NCBI GenBank assembly: GCA_032629725.1
Contig: JAFEVB010000004.1
Coordinates: 1 to 64,000 of the forward strand
DNA length: 64,000 nt
Direction of reading: 5' to 3'
From: Gremmenia infestans
Lineage: Eukaryota > Ascomycota > Leotiomycetes > Helotiales > Hamatocanthoscyphaceae
The notes beneath the pieces were generated by a model. It was not told the DNA's origin, ran no database searches, and saw only the letters and a list, made by a program, of their open reading frames with translations. Of this stretch, positions 21,999 through 32,237 are shown in pieces. A program made the position numbers and the translations under genes. Position 1 is the stretch's first letter, and each line of letters opens with the position of its first letter.

Positions 21999-23444
21999 AT
22001 GCACAAGTTGGCAACGATGCAAACACTCTTCAAGAGAAAAAGAAGCGACATGAAAATCGACCATACAACTTATGAGGAATCGCGCCGTGGCAGGACCAAT
22101 GCCGCGAGAACCTCAAAATCTGGGAAAGTCAAAGGCTTTTTGTATTTACACGTTCCTAGGCATAACAGCGATGATACCGAAAAGCGGATTACAGCGTGGC
22201 CGCAAGAGAAAAGCACCGCGGCGTCTGCAGACAATATCGACATCACAGCTTTCCTCAATCAAGAACGCCGGGAAAAGAAAGACGCACAAAAACAAGAGAA
22301 GCTCTCGAGAGCGAACTCGGCTGGGCAATACTTACCCCTGAAACATCCTAGGATACCATACCCAAAGCCTCCCTTGCCCGTCCCAGATTTGGATCGGAAG
22401 GGCAGGCTTTCAGATAACGCAAAGGTAGCAGCACGAAGCGGATCCAACAGCCGCAAATTCAAAGGAAAAGAAGGCATGGCTGAGCTCAAAACCATACAAA
22501 CAGCCATAAAAACCGGGAAAATCGAGCGCGTAATCCCACGACCAATACCAGCAGGGCAGGAGGGACGACTGGCGCCTCCTCGAGGACCGCTCTTCATGCC
22601 AGCCCCAACAGCTCGCAAGAACAAGACCAACTCAAGCAAAGCAGCAGAATACATCGGCGCCAGTGCCGACATCTTGGACGAGACGCGGAGAGAAACAACG
22701 AGTAAGTTCCGCCCCTCATTCGAGCACCTTAACAACTGCATCTCCGGAGAAGCATCATCCTCTTCCTCCACCTCATCATATTCCTTTCACTGCCGAGGAG
22801 AAAATCCAGAGCAGTGGCTGAGTGGCAAAGGCACTGATCCCTGGACCCAACATTATTTTGCGCAGGACTGTAGGCTGTGTAGGAAACCAGGCGTCGAGGG
22901 AATTCGAGGATTGTGTGGAGAATGCGAGAGCGAGTTTGAGTTTACGCGTCAGGGCGGCGCTTCATCTTCGGATGGGGATTTTAAACCTACGCCCCCGTTG
23001 AAGGATAGGAAGACGTTGTCTCTGAGGAGGGATAAGAAGAACGGTAAGCTTGTTTCTCACCTTGAAGCTATGCCCGAAAGGCCCAGGCTGGCCACGAATG
23101 GAAATTCTGGTAAAGCGATAGTCATCACGCCCGCGAGACAAGAATCTCAAAAAGCGGTTGTAGAGAGCATTGTCGAGACAAAGGATAATGGGATTACACA
23201 TTGGCAAAGGGATATACCAAGGGCAGAACATGATAGAAGCCGGGATGCCAGTGAGAGGTGGTCAGATTCGTTTGGAGATGATGATGAGTATCATTTTGCA
23301 GTGGAGGCAGCGAATGACCTGGCGCCTTTGCTTGCCCCGGACACAGCGGCTCTTGGTCGTGTAAAGGAGAGAGGCACTGCATTTTATGGCTTCTGGGATG
23401 ACATATTGCCCGATCTTGGTGGGAAAAAGGTGAATAATAGGTAG
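21999..23444 (+). CDS. Orphan basic protein with a CxxC...CxxC motif (481 aa)
   Basis: The frame is single, starting at ATG 21999 (AGCACCATGC). I do not recognise the full protein. It is largely disordered: Lys/Arg-rich and Ser-rich to about residue 250, with a serine block (SSSSSTSSYS) near 255. A compact motif then follows in WTQHYFAQDCRLCRKPG and RGLCGECESEFEF, spacing C-x2-C-x10-C-x2-C, preceded by a His; this could be a small zinc-binding knuckle. The segment after it is Lys/Arg-rich again. The C-terminal 60 residues are acidic (WSDSFGDDDEYHF) and end with GFWDDILPDLGGKKVNN. No signal peptide or membrane segment is present. It stands alone between RPS28 and the F-box gene. A nuclear or chromatin role would be a guess from charge alone. 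Confidence 0.75.
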   Translation: MHKLATMQTLFKRKRSDMKIDHTTYEESRRGRTNAARTSKSGKVKGFLYLHVPRHNSDDTEKRITAWPQEKSTAASADNIDITAFLNQERREKKDAQKQEKLSRANSAGQYLPLKHPRIPYPKPPLPVPDLDRKGRLSDNAKVAARSGSNSRKFKGKEGMAELKTIQTAIKTGKIERVIPRPIPAGQEGRLAPPRGPLFMPAPTARKNKTNSSKAAEYIGASADILDETRRETTSKFRPSFEHLNNCISGEASSSSSTSSYSFHCRGENPEQWLSGKGTDPWTQHYFAQDCRLCRKPGVEGIRGLCGECESEFEFTRQGGASSSDGDFKPTPPLKDRKTLSLRRDKKNGKLVSHLEAMPERPRLATNGNSGKAIVITPARQESQKAVVESIVETKDNGITHWQRDIPRAEHDRSRDASERWSDSFGDDDEYHFAVEAANDLAPLLAPDTAALGRVKERGTAFYGFWDDILPDLGGKKVNNR

Positions 23445-25222
23445 TAACAAATTCAGTGTATATCTATAAAAGGCCAGAAGCATGCGTCCCAATCCCATCA
23501 TGTATAAACATGCTCGCATATTACGTAGGATGGGCATCCGTAAGCGGATCCGTCTCGTGCACTGTTCGAAAGCCGTTGTGTCCTCATATCTTACTGTCAC
23601 GGACAGAACGACCCTTGTCTTCAGCGACATCAACATCCAACACGTTGCAAGCTCCGACCACAGGGGTATAGGCATTCCTTGAAGATCTTAGTATGGTACA
23701 GCTGCTCAAGCAGACTGCATTCAAGTGTCTCCCGTCATCGACATTCGAATCTCATCGCCCTCAATAAAGAAGACCCAACGAGAAGCAAACTTCCTATCGA
23801 GGAGTTAAATTCATCTCCAGAGCCTCACACCCGCAAGCGGGCGCTGGCAACACACCACTGTTGTAGAATTCGAGGTGGAGGTCGTGGCTGGCTCTGTTGC
23901 TTTTTTGATGAAGAAGAAAGGTTTTTGTTGCAAGCTTTTTTTTTCTTTTATGTTTGCGCGTAGATTTGGAATGACGCTAGTGACTAAGCAGCCGGAAATG
24001 CGTCTGGTGCGCTAAGCGTTGGCGCTAGGCTTCCGCTTCCTTCCCTTGGTGAGGCTGAAGAATCAAGAAAGAATATCTTTGGAGAACCAATATAATCCTG
24101 TCTTGGATATCAGATAGCTCTATACACGCGAAGAGGATAGGTACAACTAGGTTACACCTCGATTCGCAAAGCAAAATATCACTAGATTTGCGTTTCCTAA
24201 TTACAAAGCTTCAGCCGCAATTCTCGGAGCCTCGAATGGGCCAAAGAATTGTTTGATTGTATTTGCTATTGCCCTGCTGCTCTAGCGTCTGTACTCACAC
24301 GGCGTTACCATTTGACTCTGGAATATATCCCGCCGCGTTCATGCACCTTCTCAACGCAACGAGCTTGAAGCTCGGAGAGTTTTTCGATGACTTCCTCCCC
24401 ACATACGCAATTCTAAACTCAAGCTGTGCTGGAATCAAGCAGTAAAGGTCGGATTTGGGTACGCCTGGGGTAGGCTTATTTTAATAACAATTTACTAAGC
24501 ACTTTGAAAGCAGCTAATATGTCACGTCAAACAATACAAGCAGATTAATAATCTAGTGTAAAATTTCCTGCAACTCGACCGAGTCCATATATACAATGCC
24601 ATGCTAGCTAGGACGGACAAGCCCAAGCTAAATTCCGAGCAAATATAAAGCAAATGCAAATGCAACGCCATATGCTAAGGTATGCTATGCCTCCATGCGC
24701 TAACTCCGTACCATACCACAACATACCATAAATGAGCCTAAGCTTGATGGATGCCCTGTATCTAAAACTAACGGCTGCGGGCATCTAATAATGCAATGCT
24801 CAAATGACTATATATGCCGCGCCGGCTATCGAGTCAAAATACATGTTAAAACCTCATGCTGCTAATTTGGGGAAAGCTAGTCTTGCTATGCAAAATGGCT
24901 GTAAAACATGGGTCCCGTAAAAGCCTGTCCGGAAAAGAAGATGCCCAAGACTCCGCAAGGCAAAAAGGTGGAAATATTACCAAGATCGCACGGCCAGCAC
25001 GGGGATGCTTATTGGATTGGTAGCTACGTCTGGATGACCGGCGCTTCTCCAATCACCAACTCCACATCCTGATATATCTACAACCTTTACGCCCCTCTTT
25101 TCAAATGTAGCTCTGGTAACGCTACAGCACAATCTCAGCTCATCGCCATGTTCAAGGGTGAACATGCACAAGACGGGTCCTGAAACCGATATCATCAGAA
25201 CAGGGAGAGGGTTGTCCTACTC
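23445..25222. other. Convergent AT-rich spacer
   Basis: This 1.8-kb region lies between two 3' ends. From about 24470 to 24860 it is clearly AT-rich with short repeated words (ATGCTA, CATACCA). A T-rich run sits at 23935-23948. Short frames at 23679-23963 and 24257-24445 have no domain or codon pattern. I see no gene. Confidence 0.5.
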
Positions 25223-27805
25223 TCATTGGAGCAAAGAGTTTACTGAAACACGGGTAGGGTTCGAAGATGCTGATGCATGTGACGGAGGGCCGTACATATT
25301 GGAGTTGCCATTAGATCCTGAAGTATACGATTGCGCATGCATACCAGAGCTGCTATTCGATGCGGAGATTTGTGACTGCCCGAACATATGGGAGCTACCA
25401 CTATAGTAATGTTGTTGACCAAAGCTTGGCAAAGGGCTTGAGCGAGCAGCTGTAGTGTGGTCGTCGAAGAAGGAAGTATAGCCTAACGGTGCTTGGTACC
25501 CCAGGGACTGGGATTGAGAGGCCGTATTGTACGCGAAGCCACTACCAGATCCAAAGCTATGGGAAGACCCGACGCCAAAGGGATCTAGTCCGTGATGAGA
25601 ATTGTCACGCTCATACTGTTGCGTCGTATCAACATCCTCGACAAAGTCCTCCCCCTCGGATAAATCCATAGCCTCGTCCTCATTATCGACAGGTGCATCT
25701 TTCTTTTGCACTTCAGGGTCCTTCTTTAGATACTCTTCCCACTCCTTTTCGATCTTTGGCTTCATTGTGTTCCAGCCACGTTCGGTACCAGGATCGCGGA
25801 AGATACGGGTAGCCCTCTTGTAAGCATCAGAACGCTGTTGTATAAATTCCGTCGGGATATGAGGGAGATCCTCCTTAGCTCGTCGAGTAAATAATTTCCT
25901 GCGGGCATTCCGATTGATATCATGGTCGTCCCTGGTCTGTTTTGACGTTATTTTCTGGGCGCTTTCCACGCTCTTTACCCATGCCATGAATTTCTCATTC
26001 CTCTCTTTCATAGTGTCTATGAACCCATCTTGCTTCGTTTTTGCATCGGCCAGAGCGGACTGATAGTCCCTGTAATGGTTATCCCTCTCTTGCTGCGTCC
26101 ACTCTGAATTTTCGATGAACGGAGCGGGCCGCAGGGCATTGTGTTTCTCGATGATGTTTTCAATGTCCGCCGTGTAATAAACTTTATAGAGTCTTGGCTG
26201 GCCTCCAACTGATGCAAGATCTTCTTTCCAATCGACAGCTTTGAAATATGAGTCTTGAAGCGCAACCGGAATGCATTCCAGAAGGCGTTGTAAAGTGTGT
26301 CGATCAACTAAGGGTGAGACGAATTCCTTCAACACCTTTTCTTCTCTCAAGATCATGCTCAGCCAGCAATCGTGGCATAATCTCTTCATGCAAGACCAAT
26401 GCGTTCGGTGAGCCTTTTCATTTCCGCAGACCGGGTTCTGGCAGCCTTTAAACCCACCGAGTAGCATGTTGAGTTCCAGTTCCGAGGTGCCAGGAAGGGG
26501 TGGTGGGAGACCATTCTGGGTCCGAGAATTGGTAAATAGTGAAACTTTGTACATCTGGACAATGGCCGAGAAGTTCCTGTTAAGAATTCTTGCCTTGTTT
26601 AGAAATGAAGGATGGCAAAACTCGAGCATTCGGAGCCAGACTTCATGAGGGACACGGTTCACGGCCTGCCGAGACGTTAGATCTGAAAGTACAAGAGGTG
26701 AATGAAACTTACGGGTTCTGGCTTTGGTGCCTTGGTCTTGGCCTTTTTCTTCGGAAGTGGAGCAGATTCCGTGTCCTTGTTGGCGAGCTGACGCTTTTGA
26801 CGTGAGATCTGCACCTTTGCATGAGGGTAGTGTTGAATAATCGAGAGTTCACCAGAAGTGGAAGTAGAAGTTCCGCGAGAGACCATAGATGTAGGCGGAG
26901 GTGGTACTGGAGCGGTAATATTATTGACAAATCTATGAGCACCTGTGTCGTCACCAGACATCAGGTTGACTCGCTGGGTAGGCTGCATGTTGTGCGATGA
27001 GGCTCCAGTTGAAGACGAGCTTGTTGTATCCAGGCGGACAGGCGAGGGTAGCAAGCTTGTGCGCTTAGATTGAGTTGGGTTGTAATTGAAGGGTCGTCGG
27101 TCACTCGTATCGAGGAAGCCTCTTGAGGGAAGACTGCTATTACTGCCTTGTATCGAGAACGTGCTCTGGCCGGGTATTTGTTGTATCGGTGGAAGAATCG
27201 GAGGACTTGAAAAGGAAGAGGATGCAAAGAATGGAGGTTGGCTTGTTGGGGCTGCTTGATTGCCAGGGCGTCCCCAGGAGTGTTGAGCGATGTTTCCTCC
27301 AGGGCGGTACGTCGAAGCAGAGGCGTTGGAAGAAGCTTGAGCTATAGCCGTAACCATTAGTCTGTAGTCTGCTGAAGGGCTCATTGAATGTATTTGGAGA
27401 GGGGAGAGGGGGGAAGAGGGGAGAGGGAAGGGGGGTGGAGAGGGGTGAATTCTTCGTACCCGAAGTCGCACCTACGCCGGCTGTCTGTCTAGGAGTTGCA
27501 GAAGCCGGATAATCATCGCTCATCTCCATAATCTCCCGTAACTGATCCATCACCTCGGAGCTGGAGCCAAATATCGGTCGCTTTTCAATCAAGGATCGGG
27601 CGAGCTGACGGGCAACTCGCAACCCGGCAGGATGTGTAAAGGCTCGCTCGAGGTCGAAGGGAGGGGGGGACGAAGAGGCTGAAGAGGCTGAAGAGGCTGA
27701 AGAGGCTGGATAGGCGTCAGGATGGGGAAGAGTCTGGGTTTTCGAGGTGGAGTCGGAGGTGTGGTCGTGAGGGTTGTGGTAGATGTCGGGGCGGCTGTCA
27801 TTCAT
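25223..27805 (-). CDS. F-box protein with Cys-rich motif and prion-like tail (815 aa)
   Basis: Minus-strand exons are 27460-27805, 26713-27371 and 25223-26665. The start is ATG at 27805. The first 330 residues are Ser/Pro-rich and low in complexity, including an ASS codon repeat (27675-27712), and end in a basic stretch (PLPKKKAKTKAPKPEP). The F-box follows directly across the second intron: AVNRVPHEVWLRMLEFCHPSFLNKARILNRNF. Just after it comes a Cys/His cluster (GCQNPVCGNEKAHRTHWSCM and KRLCHDCW) that may bind zinc. The middle is charged and helical with many Trp/Arg. The last 130 residues are rich in Gly, Ser, Gln and Tyr (FGQQHYYSGSSHMFGQSQ), resembling a prion-like domain. Family knowledge: fungal proteins with this F-box plus Cys motif are uncharacterised; an SCF adaptor role is inferred. 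Both junctions keep frame. Intron 1 is an extreme pyrimidine tract on the coding strand. Confidence 0.85.
27396..27447. repeat. Polypurine/polypyrimidine tract inside intron 1 of the F-box gene
   Basis: On the plus strand this is almost pure G/A (GGAGAGGGGAGAGGGGGG...), so the intron of the minus-strand gene is nearly pure C/T. It fills most of the 88-nt intron (27372-27459) and has several G3+ runs, giving quadruplex or triplex potential. Confidence 0.8.
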
Positions 27806-29966
27806 ATTGAGAAGGTGTCCCCAGAGCAGAGGCTAAGGATGCGAGCCCCGCTAAGTGAGGGCGATATCCGCACCGTCAGTCAAATTTCGGAAACAGAAAC
27901 GAGGACCCGGGCTTTGAATATGACATCCGGAGAGAATAATGCAATGGTCGAGGCGAGTGAGAAAGGTGGGTGGTGGTTGATATTATATTACGGGTCGGTG
28001 GGTGGGAGTGAGGTGAGAATGCGCAGTGAAGTTGAAATATGTGAGGTTGCGGCTCATTTCAATATGGACCGGGCCAGGAGTCTGGTCTGGGCCCATTTCT
28101 ATCTTTAGGTGCAGAGGAATGGCAGGATGATATTTGTTATAAATATTAAATATTATATAGTTATATTAAATCGAATTAATTTCTGAAGTATTATATTATT
28201 CGTTCGTCTTTCCACAACACAAAAGGCGATACATTATAGCCCAATGAATGCATTCCTAGCTTCAATATCTATTCTTAATCTCATGACATCTTGAAGATTT
28301 ATCACACAGATCTACTCTCTTTTTGGTGGCATGTGCTGCTGACCGACGGCTGTCTGCGGTCCGGTGATGAGATCTTGAAATCTCTGCCGGCTTGGCAACA
28401 TGGCAGCTACATGATGATTTCACATAGCTGTACAGTAGGAATATTCATCGTGGACTCCTCGGGATGGACGCATCCTGCCGCATCATGGTGTTTTGAAGAG
28501 TTCTAATGCGCCATATGCATTTGAAACCCGCGTCGGCACATCCTAGTACCTCGGTACATTTTACGAGAAGATAAATGTCTACAGCCTTGCCTCTCAAGAA
28601 AGTCTTTGCAAGTGGGAGTTTCAAAGTACCCAGTTCCTTTCCCGTCTCAACGCACAGAAAGAACAGATTGAGCAATCTACTGAGCTTTGGACTGGCTCCT
28701 TGCTTGCCATCCACCGACCCAAACCTTTCACCCCATTCAGAGGAATAGTTTCTACGCATTATTGCAACTAAAGATCGCCTCTTCAGTTTCGTTGGAGTCT
28801 ATACTCTTTTTCGGAGACTCTATTCATAGTCTTATTTTTGTTTTTATTCTCCAAGCAGAATCCCCAGACTGCACTTGCCTTGGTCTTATTAGATAGATAT
28901 TTCATATTTCAACACCAACACATATAAGTAATCAGATTTCTTGTTCTGATCTCCTTTGAAGCTCTGACTGTTCTGTTACTTTCTCTAAAAAGACGCCGGA
29001 TCAGTCCTCGTTATGCGAACCGCTAATCCAAGCCTTAGCACAAGTATCATACCCATACATAGCCTGGTAGCCCTTAGGTAAGGTACCTTAACATTGAAGA
29101 TACCTATCCCAACAATATAAATGTTAGAAAATGCTTCAAGTGTCTTATCAAAATAGAAAGCACAAATAAAGGACTCTACATCACATTTGCATGACGGATA
29201 AATTCCGCTCGGTAGTGGGGTGGGGTACGTACAGTACAGTACCTCTTTCTTTCCAAGTCTCGTGATGATTATAGAGATCACCCGCACCTAAACTCAATCA
29301 AGCATCCCTTCCCGACGCCTGACAACCCCGGATTCCACCAACCCCACCCCTCGCTACTTGCCCAATCAAACCTTCTGCTGATGCACCGGATCAGCTAAAC
29401 TTCTTTGAGGCTTGGCTTTACCTTCTTTAAACTTAATCCTCGGCCTCGGCACCCGAGATGTTGATCTTTATCTTTTTGTATTCCCTTTGCTCTACTGTAC
29501 TTTACGAGTATCAATATACGAAGTAAAAAGAAAATGTCGCGCAAACTTACTCTTTGTTTCATGTTTTACCGTAAGGTATACTGGCGACCCCCCATCCCAT
29601 CCTACGGAGTATACTGGAGCTAGCTACCTACCTTAGTACTACCTAAAAGGGAAATTCACATCCTATCTCCGAGCGGCTTCGGCGCCTAGCGGTGCGGAAG
29701 AGCGGGGTTGACCAAAGCCATCGCAAAAGAAGTCTTCAAAATGGGGTAGAGTAGAGTAGAGTTGAGTAGGCTCGTAGGATTTGCTTACATACCCTGGTCC
29801 TGCATCCGGTCGCCGTCTGACAACCTTTCTTTTCTTTTCTTTTTCTACTGCATTCGCGATTGAATACCTTTTTCTTCTTCCTCAGCTGAGCGCTGTCGCA
29901 TATCCGTAGAGAAGATATTAATTGGGTTATTTACGGCTTCATTTGTTGATCTTCATTCTCCTCAAA
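27806..29966. other. Divergent spacer (F-box gene / MFS permease)
   Basis: No gene is supported in this 2.2-kb region. It contains a very AT-rich patch (28130-28205, runs of TATAAATATTAAATATTATATAG type), TACCTTAGGTA-like words, and pyrimidine-rich sequence at 29825-29885 (TTTCTTTTCTTTTC) that should be the permease leader. Frames at 27722-28108, 28291-28506 and 28445-28759 have no domain. Confidence 0.5.
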
Positions 29967-31630
29967 ATGTTCGGGAGTGAGTCAACAACCAACACCTTAA
30001 TTGAGCCTCAACTTGAGCACACCACATACCTTGCCTACCTACTAACCAACCCCCAGAATCCAAACACGCCGACTCACCCACCGTCTCAGACCATGAATCG
30101 GGCATCAAAAACGAAGCAAACAACTACTACGACCCTAACCTCCCCTCTACAGTCGAATATGATGAACTACATATTGTCTGCCCTCCCCACACCACGGAGC
30201 GCAAACTCATGAGGAAGATCGACCTGCACGTCATCCCCTTCCTATGTATCCTGTACCTCCTTGCCTTCCTCGACCGCGTCAACATTGCCAATGCCCGCTC
30301 ATTCGGCCTCCAGAAAGATCTGCATCTCACCAAGAACCTGCAATACAACACCGCGCTGACCATCTTCTTCGTGCCTTATATCGTGTTTGAAATCCCCTCC
30401 AATATCCTGTTGAAGAAGTTCAGTCCCCGCATCTGGCTGACGGGGTGTATGTTCATGTTTGGCGTTGTGAGCATTTGCCAGGGCGTCGTGACTTCGTATG
30501 GCGGACTACTGACGACGCGCTTCTTTCTGGGGCTGTTCGAGGCCGGTATGTTCCCGGGCTGTTTCTATCTCATCGGCATGTGGTACAAGCGCTCCGAAGC
30601 CCAGCGTCGGTATTCGTTCTTCTTCAGCTCCACCACCCTAGCCGGCGCATTCGGCGGCTTGCTCGCATCGGCCATCGGCAAGATGGACGGGATGCGCGGG
30701 TACCGTGGGTGGCGCTGGATCTTCATCCTGGAGGGTGTGCTTACAGCCGTTGTAGCTCTCTGTTTCTTCTTCTTCCTCCCCTCCTTTCCCGAGGACGCCA
30801 AGTGGCTTACGGAAGAAGAGAAGAAGTACGTCAAGGCGCGCCTGCAGGTTGACCAGGGCCGCTCGGCTGCGGAGCGCAAGATCACGCTGCGGGATGTAGG
30901 CCGGGTGTTCAAGGACTACAAAGTCATCTTGGGCGGCTTCATGTATTTCGGCATGATCGTGCCAGCGTACGGTTACGCGTTCTTCGCGCCCACCATCCTG
31001 GCTACCTACGGCTATAGCCCCGTTTCCACGCAGCTGCATAGCGTGCCCCCGTGGGCCGCAGCCTTCGCCTTCGCCATGGTCATCGCGTTCGCGTCTGATT
31101 TCGCAAAGCACCGCTTCTTGTTTACCATCATCCCCATCTGTGTCTCGATTGCCGGCTTCGCCATCCTGTTGACGGTTCACCATAACCGCGAGCTCGAGTA
31201 CGCAGCTCTGTTCCTCGTAACCATGGGCACGTACGCCGCGATGCCCGTCATCGTGTGCTGGTTCAACATGAACCTCGGGGGGCACCACCGCCGCGCTGTA
31301 GGCACGGCGTGGCAAGTGGGCTTTGGCAATATCGGCGGCATCATTGCCACCTACGCCTTTATCCAAGAAGACGCGCCGTATTATAAAAAGGGATATTCAA
31401 TCTGTCTGGGCTTTCTGTGTTTTGGCGCCGCGAGCTGTCTGGTGTACGCATGCGCTGTGAGTTGGGAAAATCGCAAGAGGGACAGGATGACTGTTGATGT
31501 GGGGTTGAGCGAGTACGAGAAGACAGAGCTGGGTGTAAGTTCTTTCTCCCCCTCCCCCTCCCCAGCCCTTTGCAATGCATGCTAATCCCGGCACCAGGAT
31601 TTGAATCCTGAATATAGATACCTCCTCTAA
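29967..31630 (+). CDS. MFS permease of the allantoate/Dal5-type anion:cation symporter family (506 aa)
   Basis: Exons are 29967-29976 (10 nt: ATG TTC GGG A), 30057-31534 and 31598-31630. The protein has about 12 membrane segments. Signatures of the Dal5/Tna1/Seo1 group are ERKLMRKIDLHVIPFLCILY then LLAFLDRVNIANARSFGL in TM1, GLFEAGMFPGCFYLIGMWY, RRYSFFFSSTTLAGAFGGLL and the central FLPSFPEDAKWLTEEEKKYV. The end DLNPEYRYLL is the usual soluble C-terminus and comes from exon 3, which confirms the last intron (GTAAGT...CCAG). Such permeases import organic anions including allantoate, nicotinate and ureidosuccinate; the substrate cannot be read from sequence. Without the 10-nt exon, the next in-frame ATG would remove the hydrophilic N-terminus. 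Introns are 80 and 63 nt. Codons are more GC-rich than in neighbouring genes. It converges on GPI10. Confidence 0.93.
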
Positions 31631-32237
31631 CGACCCGAATACATATTATGTTTTGATGAACTCTGCTTCCTCTTTATGTATACATACGTACGTACATTAT
31701 ATTGCGCAAAAGCTAAATGAAAACATCAACGGCGTCCGTCCGATCTTAGCAAGGATCGTGAGAACGGAGGCCTTTACATATAAAGCTAGTTCATATGATA
31801 GAAGAGTGGAAGAAAAGTGACATATACCGTATATAGTACCCTATTTATAACCTTAGTTTGACATATATGGATAGACGTGATACGATCTTTATTTCGATAT
31901 GTTGGGATTAGGGTGAAAGCGATGAATAACATGATAATGCGCGGTGCTTTCGCGGGTATGGCGAATAGACATGGTTAGTTAGATTTGAGGGGCTGTTTAT
32001 AGTATATAGCAGCAGTGGGTGCATTTGAAATGTAAGCTGCACTTACCAGATGAATTGTCCGAGAAATATATACTCGCTGCTCTGTCATTAAGCTAGCCAG
32101 ACATATACACTTGATAGACAGACAGAATAGACTGATCCTGAGACCCTCTCCCCTCTCTCCTATTACCAGTACTGTACATTTCAAACTCTAGCTATATATT
32201 ACAACATGCCTTTCCCTCCCCATCGTAGCCATCTATT
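31631..32237. other. Convergent spacer (MFS permease / GPI10)
   Basis: These 607 bases hold the two 3' ends. They are AT-rich at first with TACGTACGTACAT at about 31684-31696, and become C-rich close to the GPI10 stop. No gene or larger repeat is seen. Confidence 0.5.

Noticed and set aside
30638..31366. Minus-strand frame of 242 codons opposite the MFS permease
   Set aside because: Antisense reading of GC-rich permease codons; His/Gly/Glu-rich without any family pattern.
31906..31918. Interstitial telomere-like word GATTAGGGT
   Set aside because: Only one unit; such single hexamers are expected by chance and there is no array.
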